A stretch of DNA of 64,000 nt, taken from NCBI RefSeq assembly GCF_001905125.1, contig NZ_LWLE01000003.1:1-64000 (forward strand). The letters run 5' to 3'. The translations under genes and the position numbers were made by a program. How positions within the stretch are numbered: the stretch's first letter is position 1; every line of letters begins with the position of its first letter. The notes under the pieces were generated by a model. The model was not told the origin of the DNA. It worked only from the letters and a program-made list of their open reading frames with translations, and searched no databases. This stretch comes from Streptomyces sp. TSRI0281. GTDB lineage: Bacteria > Actinomycetota > Actinomycetes > Streptomycetales > Streptomycetaceae. Of this stretch, positions 1 through 7,512 are shown piece after piece.

Positions 1-60
1 CCAGTGGGTCAAAGTTCGACCGCCCAAACTGGGTCAGGATTCAGCCGCCGCCGACACACG
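1..60. mobile_element. Partial IS21-like element terminus (end repeats only)
   Basis: Two imperfect direct repeats with a 25-bp period begin TGGGTCA at 5 and 30, each followed by TTC at a fixed distance and then CCGCC. Multiple short repeats of this kind near the ends are typical of IS21-family elements. No transposase is present; the body would lie to the left of the window. The assignment is by remembered resemblance only. Confidence 0.4.
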
Positions 61-150
61 CACCGGATCCGGTCCATGCCCGCTGCAGTCACCACTTACC
101 TCGGCTTCGCCCGCTGATTCACTTCAACCTCGATGTTTCCGTTCCAGGCA

Positions 151-726
151 TTACGGAGATGGCGAGGAGGCTGACGGCATCGCCGATTCCGCAGATCGGC
201 GGGCATCAAGGCGCGAGACGGCTTCTGCCTCGCGCGTGGCGAACTCTCGCCGCTTTGTGCGGGCGCGTTGAAGAGAGCGGATCGCCTCTGTTGTGGCCGC
301 CACCATGGGCAGAAGAGTGATGAAGACGAGGCCAGCAGCGATGGCCAGCAGGCAGAACCTTGCTGTCGCCGGGTCCGCCCCGCTGATCTCACCTGGCCCG
401 CCACTTTCGGCCAACCAGCTCAGCGCGTTGATCACACATATGACCATGGCGATCCCGAGTTGGGTCCATGCCAAGTAGAGAAGGACCGAAGGCAGCGCAC
501 GCCGGTCCTGCCGACCGACGGACATCCAGTTTCTGCGTGCTTGAGCGAGGCCGGCCTCATTGTCGACGACGGCGATGGCGCCGAGACACTCCGCAGCCAG
601 ACGATCCCGCTCGTCGCGTACCGCCCACACACGCTTCATCACCTGGTGAACTTCGACAGTTCCGATTGCCCAGACCACAGGTGCCACGGCTGCGACAGTT
701 GTCGCGTAGGGCTCAGACATATCCAT
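151..726 (-). CDS. Hypothetical membrane protein, three predicted TM segments
   Basis: I do not recognise a family. The chosen start (ATG at 726, MDMSEPYATT) gives 191 residues. There is a hydrophobic stretch near the N-terminus (about residues 8-25), a short charged middle with an ERDR-rich helix, a second strong TM (LPSVLLYLAWTQLGIAMVICV) and a third (CLLAIAAGLVFITLLPMVAA), then an Arg/Glu-rich cytoplasmic tail that looks like a coiled coil. A GTG at 813 would add 29 residues; neither start has a convincing Shine-Dalgarno. It lies in a poorly conserved fringe next to other small hypothetical genes. Confidence 0.6.
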   Translation of the reverse strand: MDMSEPYATTVAAVAPVVWAIGTVEVHQVMKRVWAVRDERDRLAAECLGAIAVVDNEAGLAQARRNWMSVGRQDRRALPSVLLYLAWTQLGIAMVICVINALSWLAESGGPGEISGADPATARFCLLAIAAGLVFITLLPMVAATTEAIRSLQRARTKRREFATREAEAVSRLDARRSAESAMPSASSPSP

Positions 727-926
727 GTCATCATTCTGCGATCTGGCCAGGTGTGTCGCCCTTGGATTTCGGGATCCTCTGAAGCCGGCGTCTACGCGAA
801 TCACGATCTTCACCGCTTCTGCGGGCCATCCCCAATCCGCAGCCGCGGTCGGCTGAATTTCTGGGTTGCGGGACCGGCTCCCTTACTGGGGTTTTTGGGG
901 AGGCAGCGCGGCCGGGCGAAAAGACT

Positions 927-1418
927 TCAGCGGGTGCCGTAAGCCTGGTGGTACGGCAGTTCCGCGTCGGTGGCCCTGAGGAAGTGCGGGGCTCGAACCC
1001 GCCCGCCGGCTGTGTGGCAGGCATCGCCGATTCGTGCCCCGCAGGCGCGGCAGTCCCAGTCCAGTGCTTCCTTGATGCCTTGCGCCTTGATCTCCTCCAG
1101 CACGGCGGTCCGTTCTGCCCACCACGCCCTTCGATCAGGTTCGTCGGCAGGGGAGTCCGCTTGCCGTTTCCGGAAGGCGGCCTGCCGCGTGGGATCCGCG
1201 AGCGGACCCGACAGTGGCTTTGTCAGCACGGCGTCTTCAGCGGACCGCTTGATCGCTTCGATCTCTACCTCGACGTCTTCCATCTCCAGGCGGATGTACT
1301 GCTCGAAGTCGGCAAGGGTGGCGTCGGGCTGTGACGCGGCAAATGCGGTGACCTGGACATGAATCATGCGAAGGATGTGCAGCGTCTGCTGGTCTTTATG
1401 GTTGGTGAACTCGCCCAT
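927..1418 (-). CDS. Hypothetical protein with C-terminal zinc-finger motif
   Basis: A 163-residue protein with an acidic helical N-terminal half and a compact C-terminal motif, DCRACG...DACHTAGG...APH, which resembles the small Streptomyces zinc-binding domain that uses CxxC, a later Cys-His and a final His. A good AGAAGGACC ribosome site lies just upstream of the ATG. This zinc knuckle is common in phage- or plasmid-derived actinobacterial proteins, so nucleic-acid binding is plausible but unproven. It is on the same strand as the downstream membrane gene and the upstream broken GNAT gene, with gaps that leave room for separate promoters. Confidence 0.65.
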   Translation of the reverse strand: MGEFTNHKDQQTLHILRMIHVQVTAFAASQPDATLADFEQYIRLEMEDVEVEIEAIKRSAEDAVLTKPLSGPLADPTRQAAFRKRQADSPADEPDRRAWWAERTAVLEEIKAQGIKEALDWDCRACGARIGDACHTAGGRVRAPHFLRATDAELPYHQAYGTR

Positions 1419-1454
1419 GGAAGGTCCTTCTGGCTGAGATGGGAAGGGTCGGAC

Positions 1455-2193
1455 TCAGTTGGCGAGCAGGGTGTTCTCCAGGCGCTGCACTGCGTCTTCG
1501 TGGGGCCGCATGTGTGGCTGCATCACCCACAGGTCATCGTGGAACGGGTTCGAAGCCCAGTGACTGCCATGTCTTCTGCACCACAGACGTCTCCCTCGCG
1601 AGCCTGGCCGTGTCGTCGCGTTCGTCGACTGGGATGTCGATGGGAAACGGGTGAGTGGCCACCAGCGCCGCCGAGTTCGTCGTCCAGCGGAGCAAGCGCC
1701 CGATGAGCAGCCGGCCCACGCCGCCGAGACCACGCCAAGCGGGGGCAAGCCTGGCTCGGTCAATCAGGACAACGTGGGTGCCACCGATCAGACACTCCTC
1801 GACCTCAGCGTGCAGTCCCATGTCGCCCGAGGAATCGAAAAGCCGGGCGAAGTGCTCGTAATCGGAGCTACGGGAGTCCAACGAGTCGTAGATGCGGTGG
1901 ATCCGCCACAGGTCGAGGGTGAGGCCCGACATCTTGAAGATGGTCAGCTCCTCGCCGTCGTCGCGTGGAGAGCGTGACAGGGATACATCTGGCGAGAGGA
2001 GTCCTTCGCCCTCGGTGACCTCCTCGTCGTCCATGGGTTCCCACACGGGGAGCACGGCCTTGCAGCTCCATTCCAGCGTCGCGGGGTCGTCATCCGCGTC
2101 CGTAGCCACCAGTGACGCGCTGGAGCTGAAGCGCAGTTGGAGGCGGGGTAGGTGAGTCAGAAGGTCCACCCCGATGGGGGCTGCGGCTGTCAT
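1455..2193 (-). pseudogene. GNAT-like acetyltransferase, broken by a one-base frameshift
   Basis: The main frame (2193 to 1534) ends WQSLGFEPVPR. Its C-terminal third looks like a GNAT fold: an ARLAPAWRGLGGVGRLLI acetyl-CoA loop and a late TWQSLGFEP strand. If one C is removed from the CCC at about 1545 the frame continues as PFHDDLWVMQPHMRP and runs to a stop at 1455, which is the usual GNAT ending (LGFxPFxDxLWVM). The gene is therefore frameshifted near its end, or the sequence has an error. The N-terminal ~100 residues are an unrecognised acidic region. No clear ribosome site precedes the ATG. Confidence 0.65.
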
Positions 2194-2473
2194 GTTGGCA
2201 AAGCTAGACCGGTGAGGGAGGGTGCTGGGTGCCCTTTCTGGGAATGCGCGGCAGAGCCGCTGAGCGGGGTGCCGTCACTGCATGACGCATCGCCTTCTTC
2301 GCTTCACGTTCCGATCGGCGTGACTCGAGAGTGTCCCAGATCACTAGGGGTGAGGCGGGGCCGCGAGGAGCGGAGCTTCTACACAGGGCGGACGGAGCGG
2401 GTCGGTGCAAGGCGTGCCCCAAGATGGGGCACGCGGAGGGCGCTCCACGCCTCAAGAGGCTTAGACAACAAAC

Positions 2474-2500
2474 AAGGCCCTGGTCGCTGACCAGGGCCTT
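2474..2500 (-). terminator. Hairpin 3' of the tRNA-Gly remnant
   Basis: Perfect 12-bp stem AAGGCCCTGGTC / GACCAGGGCCTT with a 3-nt loop. It has the same stem as the hairpin that follows the intact tRNA-Gly at 20148-20174; only the loop differs. It probably once terminated the displaced tRNA. Confidence 0.65.
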
Positions 2501-2508
2501 CATTCAAG

Positions 2509-2550
2509 TGCGGATGACGGGAATCGAACCCGTGCTATCAGCTGTGGGAA
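2509..2550 (-). other. Displaced 3' half of a tRNA-Gly(CCC)-like gene (left attachment-site candidate)
   Basis: Read on the minus strand this gives TTCCCA, an anticodon 3' arm (GCTGAT), a perfect T-arm (ACGGG TTCGATT CCCGT) and the acceptor 3' strand CATCCGC. The 5' half (D-arm, acceptor 5' strand) is absent, so it cannot be a functional tRNA. Compared with the intact tRNA at 20183 it shares the overall layout, GAATCGAAC and TGGGAA, but differs at several stem positions. An extra C follows the anticodon loop. Confidence 0.65.
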
Positions 2551-2997
2551 TCTTGATCCGGAAGTCCTTGCTTGGCCCTCTGAATTGCTGCGATACCTCC
2601 CCGGGCGGCGACCCCAAAGGCCGCGGACGGATCCGTGATCGACGGTGGTTGACCGCCCTAGGTGGTGCGGCCCTTGAGTTCATGATGTGTCGCCGCACAC
2701 ACGCCTTCCAACTGTCCGCGTGACTGCATGGAGGCGCCCCTACAGGTTCGGGGGCAGGCGGGGTGAGTGATCTGCGCCGCCGGCTAGAGCACTGGGCAAA
2801 GAACAGGACAACGGGAAGACAAGGCTACGGCCAAGCCTAGGCTCGGCCGCCTCCACAGCAGATGCTATGGCGTATATCTGCCCAGTAACTGATCCGCAGG
2901 CTCGTGTTGGCGCCCCAGAACCCCCACAACCAGGCTCGCCTACGAGGTTCACTCTCCTACTGCGGACCTCCATAGATTCTGTTACTTCAAGAAATAC
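2551..2997. other. No gene seen
   Basis: No reading frame here has convincing codon usage, a ribosome site or a recognisable product. The stretch becomes more AT-rich toward the HIT-membrane gene, whose stop is at 2998. It would be the first DNA inside the left edge of the element. Confidence 0.5.
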
Positions 2998-3864
2998 CTA
3001 GTTTCCGAAAATTAGCCAAGCGGTGATCGCTAGGCCAGCCAGGATTAATGGAAGGTATACCGGCGCAACCGCCCATGAGCGGATGTCAGGTTTGTCGGGC
3101 CAGTAGTTAGATCTGGTTCCAGATGGCGAGGCGAGGGTGGGGTTCATGGAGAATGCTGGGATGGGGCGGCCGGATGCGACCTCATCATAGAGCTTGCGGA
3201 ACGCACGCTCTTGCTTGAGATAGTTGGCATCAAGGACACCGAAAACGAGTACTGCTAGACAACCGATCATCCCAACTGGGATCGACTTGTTGGTAATTGC
3301 GTATCCGTAAGTGAGTGTCACAATTGGGAGTAGCCACGACTTGGAAGATGATGAGGCTTGGGACATTCGAGTAATCACCGATTGGATAAAAGACAGATGT
3401 TGTCGCCGATCCTCGGCTGATGCCACGCTATCCTCGTTCGGGAAGACTCTCTGAATAGTAATTAGGGTCTGATCTTGGGCCGAGTCGGCCTCGGCCGCGC
3501 CTACTGGCCAACTAAGGGTCATACGGTCGTTTTGCCAGCGAGGCAGCACATGGAAATGTACATGCGGCACGGTCTGGGTGGCGGATGCTCCAGTCGATTG
3601 GATCAGGTTCATCCCGTCAGGTGAAAGGGCGGAGCGGACCGCACGAGCCGTTTGGTGAACACCTTCGCCCAATTCGCGGCTTTCGACCGCTGTCAGATCC
3701 GTGAAGTCTGCTACGTGTCGGTTTGGGATCACCAAAGTGTGCCCGCGTGTAGCGGGATCCAAAGGGAAGAACGCGGTGATCTTGTCATTCTGGTAAATCA
3801 CCCTGGCGCTGGTATTTTCGCCCGTGATGATTGCACAGAAGGGGCAAGAAGTAGGTTCTACCAT
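2998..3864 (-). CDS. HIT-domain protein fused to a three-TM membrane domain
   Basis: The N-terminal half (about residues 5-125) is a HIT nucleotide-hydrolase/transferase domain: CPFC zinc pair at 7-10, GHTLVIPNRH at 41-50 and the catalytic triad HVHFHV with His at 101, 103 and 105. The C-terminal half (about 150-288) is unrelated to HIT: a short helix, TM1 at 177-192, TM2 at 196-214 followed by LDANYLKQERAFRKLYDEV, and TM3 at 264-285. I remember similar membrane halves as separate small proteins beside TIR genes, but not fused to HIT. The ATG overlaps the stop of the upstream TIR gene by 7 nt, so the two are translationally coupled. A TTA codon (in YLPLIL) makes it potentially bldA-dependent. 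The HIT domain may bind or cleave a nucleotide made by the TIR partner, with the membrane part as effector; this is inference. Confidence 0.85.
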   Translation of the reverse strand: MVEPTSCPFCAIITGENTSARVIYQNDKITAFFPLDPATRGHTLVIPNRHVADFTDLTAVESRELGEGVHQTARAVRSALSPDGMNLIQSTGASATQTVPHVHFHVLPRWQNDRMTLSWPVGAAEADSAQDQTLITIQRVFPNEDSVASAEDRRQHLSFIQSVITRMSQASSSSKSWLLPIVTLTYGYAITNKSIPVGMIGCLAVLVFGVLDANYLKQERAFRKLYDEVASGRPIPAFSMNPTLASPSGTRSNYWPDKPDIRSWAVAPVYLPLILAGLAITAWLIFGN

Positions 3865-4346
3865 GAGCGCTTAATTACCCCCTGGCTTGACCAGTGCTCC
3901 AGATTTCCGGTCAGTTTGCGGTAGGTGGCTTGGCTGTCGATTCGCCCACGCCAGTCCAGTGAGGTTGGGTCAAATATCGGAATCTGACCCACGTTGGCAG
4001 CTCTGGCGAAGGGGTCCGCACCCGCAGTGTCGACATCCCCAAAGGAGGAGAGTCCATGGATTCTGATTCCGAGCATGGGCTTTTTGTCGACCCACGCCTT
4101 CTCGATCTCGTAGATCACCCACGGCCGGCTCGCTGTATTCTTGCCGATCAATACGATCACGGCCTTCTTGTAGGCCATCTGATCGTGGATCCATTTTTTG
4201 ATCGACAGGTCACCGCTCCTGCGCACTTCCTCCCATTTCTGGGGGTTTAGAACTGGTTGTCCCTCGAGGGCATTGATGTTGCGAACCAGCTGTACACGGT
4301 GGACATCCTGTCCGTAGTGAAAGCTGTAGAAGACTGACTTGGCCAT
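3858..4346 (-). CDS. TIR-like protein of the MTH538/ThsB type
   Basis: A 162-residue single-domain protein. It begins MAKSVFYSFHY, the first strand typical of MTH538 TIR-like domains (DUF1863), which include the Thoeris sensor ThsB. The core KKAVIVLIGKNT...RPWVIYEIEKAW carries the conserved Glu at residue 80 that is catalytic in NAD-consuming TIRs, followed by LGIRIHG. A strong AGGAGGAG ribosome site precedes the ATG. It is the first gene of a two-gene operon with the HIT-membrane protein, overlapping by 7 nt. In known Thoeris systems the TIR makes a cyclic or modified ADP-ribose signal after phage sensing; the same role here is inferred. The locus is visibly less GC-rich than its surroundings, suggesting transfer. 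Confidence 0.85.
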   Translation of the reverse strand: MAKSVFYSFHYGQDVHRVQLVRNINALEGQPVLNPQKWEEVRRSGDLSIKKWIHDQMAYKKAVIVLIGKNTASRPWVIYEIEKAWVDKKPMLGIRIHGLSSFGDVDTAGADPFARAANVGQIPIFDPTSLDWRGRIDSQATYRKLTGNLEHWSSQGVIKRSW

Positions 4347-4691
4347 GCCGTCTCCTCCTGTGGAGTGCCGAGGTGGTTGACAGAGACTTTAGCTGCCTGG
4401 TGGGGCACGCTTCAGCGAAACCGGTAGCAAACTGAGGATGCGTTGCTCCGACTGTCAGGTGCTCCAGAGTGACGGTGGCGCAAGCTAGTTCGGCGCGGGG
4501 CGAGCGGCCCATCGAGTGCGTCCCGGGGTGAACGGCAGTGAGTTGAACTGCGGCACGGCGGACGGTATCGAAGACACGGCTGACGCTCAGCAACTTGACG
4601 GATAGTCCCTGCCCGTATGTGGAACGCTTCCGTCCGCCGGGACATGGGTAGAGCCGTCCTGGACGGGCATCGATCAATTAGGCGGCATCTA
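4347..4691. other. Divergent intergenic region between two TIR genes
   Basis: 345 bp between the minus-strand TIR/HIT operon and the plus-strand TIR gene. It should hold both promoters. A TTGACG at 4595-4600 could be a -35 box for the plus-strand gene, but no good -10 follows at the right distance. I see no clear operator repeats. Confidence 0.4.
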
Positions 4692-5183
4692 GTGTCTAGA
4701 ATCTTTATAAACTATCGCCGGGAAGGTGGTGCTTATGCTGCGGCCCTCCTTGATGAATTACTTTCAAGGCGCTTTGGGGGAAATCAAGTTTTCCGCGCAG
4801 CGAGATCCTTGCGCCCGGGTGTGGATTACTCGGATGAAATTCTTGCCGCTGCAATGAACTGTGCCGCCATGCTCGTGGTTGTTGATAAAGGGTGGGCGGA
4901 GTATTTCGAATCCGGGGATTGCGATCTTTCGGTAAATGATAGCTGGGTGGCCGAAGAGATCGAAGTGGCAATCAAGAATGCGCGAATAGTGATCCCCGTG
5001 CTGCTATCGGGCGCTAAATTTCCAGCCTCGGGTCGTCTTTCTGGGGGGATTTCGCGCGTGACAAGACTTCAGTATTTAAGGTTCGATTACAGGAATACTC
5101 GACAAGATGTCGAGTTCATGAGTGAATGGATTGTTTCCTTGTGTCCTCAAGTGCATCGCATTCGAGGTGATTATGGTCGGTAA
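4692..5183 (+). CDS. Second TIR-domain protein (TIR_2 type), stand-alone
   Basis: The protein is 163 residues from a GTG at 4692, chosen because an AGGCGG ribosome site lies upstream and the TIR fold starts at once (VSRIFINYRREGGAYAAAL). Further motifs are VFRAARSLRPGVDYSDEI, CAAMLVVVDKGW and SWVAEEIEVAI with the likely catalytic Glu, so the whole protein is one bacterial TIR_2 domain. Related proteins usually carry an extra TPR, WD40 or membrane part, which is absent here. At least two TTA codons (in DELLSRR and LQYLRF) suggest bldA control. It is divergent from the TIR/HIT pair and convergent with a CHAT remnant, so it may be the sensor half of a system whose protease partner has been lost. 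Confidence 0.8.
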   Translation: MSRIFINYRREGGAYAAALLDELLSRRFGGNQVFRAARSLRPGVDYSDEILAAAMNCAAMLVVVDKGWAEYFESGDCDLSVNDSWVAEEIEVAIKNARIVIPVLLSGAKFPASGRLSGGISRVTRLQYLRFDYRNTRQDVEFMSEWIVSLCPQVHRIRGDYGR

Positions 5184-5285
5184 TTTTGATCGGCTAAAGG
5201 GTCAATGTGGTGGCTGAATCAGGAACGCCTTGCTCGGGTCGACGTCCGATGCGCAGGTGAGGATGGGCAGCTCGCGGTCGGGCGA

Positions 5286-5650
5286 TCACGTCATCTCCAT
5301 GATTGCCCGGCACATCATGTGGGCTGCATGGATCGACTGGCCGTCGGCCACGCTCGTGTAGAGGCGCGCGGCGTAGTTGATGGCATCGGTGTCGTCAATC
5401 TCATCGGCCATGGCGATCGCGAACGGGACCGTCTCGACAAGGCGCTTGCTCTGAGCCGCGGAGTGACAGGAGTTCAGTAGCACCAGCAACGGAGGCTCGT
5501 CGACCGCCTTGATGCCGCTGGAGAAAGCTCGGGCGGAGACGATCGCCCCGCTGTGAGGTTCGTCGAGGTCCTGCTCGAAAACGATCAGGTCCTTGTCACT
5601 GTGCCCAGAGAAGTGAACGACGTGGGGCCGGTGCTGGCCGCCCGCTCGCG
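5286..5650 (-). pseudogene. C-terminal fragment of a CHAT (caspase-like) protease
   Basis: Reading minus-strand from about 5650 gives QHRPHVVHFSGHSDKDL, with the catalytic-His motif HFSGH, then VLLNSCHSAAQS with the catalytic Cys motif NSCHSA, and a stop at 5286. Both halves of the CHAT dyad survive, but the protein has no N-terminus. Upstream of about 5650 the DNA belongs, in another frame, to the XRE-TPR regulator, so a deletion has joined the two. No start codon or ribosome site remains; translation would at best begin internally (ATG at 5489), which would lose the His motif. CHAT proteases are common effectors next to TIR or TPR genes in actinobacteria. Confidence 0.75.
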
Positions 5651-6940
5651 GAGCTCCTGGGCCTCCGGGATGCCGTCGTACCGGCGCAGACGAACGCGCA
5701 TGTCCTGGAGCGCTGCCTGCACCTTCACCGAGCGGATGCCGTCGGCGCAGTCCAGGAATTCGCTCCAGGTGGCCATGGCGCCGTCGATGTCGCCTTGTCG
5801 TAGGCGGACGCCGCCGAGGTCGGCGAGGACGATGGCGCGGGTGCGGCGGCGGTCGAGGCCGTGGATGTCCAGGGCGAGGTGGAGGTGTTCTTCGGCGGCG
5901 TCGAGGTCACCGAGGCGGGAGAGGATCATGCCGGATTCGTGGGCCCAGCGGCCGGGGGAGTAGTGGGCGGCCCAGGAGTCGCCGGCTGCGGCGGTCGGCT
6001 TGCCGATGGCGGTCTCGGACAGGGCGAGGTGCTTGGTGGCCATGCGACGGTCGTCGTCCTGGGCGGCGGCGTTGGCGAGGGTGGCCTCGTAGTAGGCGAC
6101 TGCACGCGCGTTGTCGAGGTGGCGGCCGTACTCCACGCAGGCTTCGCCGAGCTGGACGGCTTCGGCGCGATAGCCGAGGTCGACGCACTGCACGGCGAGG
6201 CCGCGGAGAGCCGTCGCAGACAGCTCCGGATCACCGGCCTCCGCCGCCAGGCGGAAGGAGTGGGCGTAGTAGCGCTGGGCGAGGCCGCGCAGCTCTGGGG
6301 TGTCGCCCTCGTCCTGCGCCATCCAGCCGGCGAGGTGGACGAGCTGGGAGGTGGCGGCGAACAGGTCGCGGCCGGTGGCTTCGGTGAAGTGGCCCTCCAG
6401 CCAGGGGGCGACGTCTTGGGTGAGGTAGCGGACGGCCAGGTGGCGGGCGTGCCCGCCACCGAGTTCGGAGGCGGAGTCGCCGAGGGCCTTGACCATGTGG
6501 CGTACGGCGGCCACCTCGCCCTGGCCGACGCGGACGGCTCCAGGAAGGGCGGTCTTGGTTCGGCGGGTGATGCTGTCCATGTCGGGCAGGCCGAGTGCGG
6601 ACAGCGCGTATCCGCTGGAGGCGAGGATGAACTCCCGGCGTTCCACGTCGCTCCTTCCCAGGTGCAGGACTGATGCAACGCTATCTGTGTGGGGTGCCGC
6701 AGGCGTGCGCTCCGAGAGGTTGATCGCCTCGGGATCCAGTGCCAGCACCTGCGCGATGTAGGGCCACCAGTGGCCGGGGGTTCGTTCGCCTTCTATCCAC
6801 CGCCGGGCGTGCTGGCGCTGCAGGCGGCGCGGGTCACCGCATTCGGCGAGGCCGAGGGCACGCGCCAACTCCGAGGGGCCCCAGCCGCGTTCCTGGCAGG
6901 CCCGCTTGATCAGTTCCGCGACCGCCGGGTTCCTCGGCAC
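5585..6940 (-). CDS. XRE-family regulator with TPR-like repeats, C-terminus altered by a junction
   Basis: GTG at 6940 is chosen because a GGGGAGGG ribosome site lies just upstream; this gives 451 residues (an ATG at 7015 would add 25). A helix-turn-helix (AELIKRACQERGWGPSELARALGL) is followed by a conserved linker (RREFILASSGYALSALGLPDMD) and a long alpha-helical region of TPR-type repeats (LAVQCVDLGYRAEAVQLGEAC, LGDLDAAEEHLHLAL). It matches the Streptomyces XRE-TPR regulators that sit beside small metabolic operons. The last 15 residues (STGPTSFTSLGTVTRT) are out-of-frame CHAT coding sequence, so the natural end has been replaced. It is divergent from the kinase operon and is the likely controller of it. 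Confidence 0.8.
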   Translation of the reverse strand: MPRNPAVAELIKRACQERGWGPSELARALGLAECGDPRRLQRQHARRWIEGERTPGHWWPYIAQVLALDPEAINLSERTPAAPHTDSVASVLHLGRSDVERREFILASSGYALSALGLPDMDSITRRTKTALPGAVRVGQGEVAAVRHMVKALGDSASELGGGHARHLAVRYLTQDVAPWLEGHFTEATGRDLFAATSQLVHLAGWMAQDEGDTPELRGLAQRYYAHSFRLAAEAGDPELSATALRGLAVQCVDLGYRAEAVQLGEACVEYGRHLDNARAVAYYEATLANAAAQDDDRRMATKHLALSETAIGKPTAAAGDSWAAHYSPGRWAHESGMILSRLGDLDAAEEHLHLALDIHGLDRRRTRAIVLADLGGVRLRQGDIDGAMATWSEFLDCADGIRSVKVQAALQDMRVRLRRYDGIPEAQELRERAASTGPTSFTSLGTVTRT

Positions 6941-7048
6941 CCCGTCACCCTCCCCACCTGGATTACGCGGGATTACATCCTGGGCCCTGTCCCGGGAGTA
7001 CGGCCCGTCGTTCACTGAACATCACCCCGCAGATCTCCGAATGGCTCG

Positions 7049-7072
7049 AACAGGCCCTGTTCAGGGCCTGTT
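7049..7072. promoter_or_regulatory. Inverted repeat, operator candidate in a divergent promoter region
   Basis: Perfect 11-bp arms AACAGGCCCTG / CAGGGCCTGTT are separated by 2 bp. The repeat lies between the XRE-TPR regulator and the divergent kinase operon, a suitable place for an autoregulatory operator. It is not followed by a T-run and is not at a gene end, so a terminator is less likely. Confidence 0.5.
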
Positions 7073-7201
7073 GGCGCCTGCCCGGACACGTTGAGAGGAA
7101 CCGACGGTGGCGATGCCCACTGACAACGCACGGACCCGCACGATCCCGCTCTCGCGCCAGCCCAGTGCGGCACAAGGCTCCGTCGTCCGAGAGGCGGTCC
7201 G

Positions 7202-7387
7202 ATGAGCCGTTCCTACGTACCCGACCCGCTGGAGACCGCCCTGAGCTGGGTGTGGGCCCTCGGCACGGCTGCCGGGCTCGTCATGGTCGGATTTCTGGCC
7301 CACGCCGAGCGCTCCTCCGCACAGGTCCCGTTGGCGCAGGCGACCCTCAGCGCCGAGGACGTTCTGTTGGCCGACGGCCCCGTATAG
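7202..7387 (+). CDS. Small hypothetical single-TM protein
   Basis: A 61-residue frame with one hydrophobic helix (about residues 14-32, LSWVWALGTAAGLVMVGFLA) and a short outside tail. A GAGGCGG ribosome site precedes the ATG. It sits 125 bp upstream of the kinase/nucleotidyltransferase gene in the same direction and may be the first gene of that operon. No family is recognised, and it could be spurious. Confidence 0.45.
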   Translation: MSRSYVPDPLETALSWVWALGTAAGLVMVGFLAHAERSSAQVPLAQATLSAEDVLLADGPV

Positions 7388-7512
7388 GCACTCTGGCCCG
7401 TCCTTGCCTCTCAACCCGGGTGTGAGGTCGGAGCCCCATCCAGTTCTCGCCGCAGGGCGTTCACGGCGCCTTGCAGGCGTACCCGCTCCGCATCACCAGC
7501 GAAGGGAAGCCG

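Noticed and set aside
2509-2550. Functional tRNA gene
   Set aside because: Only the 3' half is present; the D-arm and acceptor 5' strand are missing.
2204-2973. Short frames on both strands around the tRNA remnant
   Set aside because: They read through the tRNA half and hairpin and lack ribosome sites.
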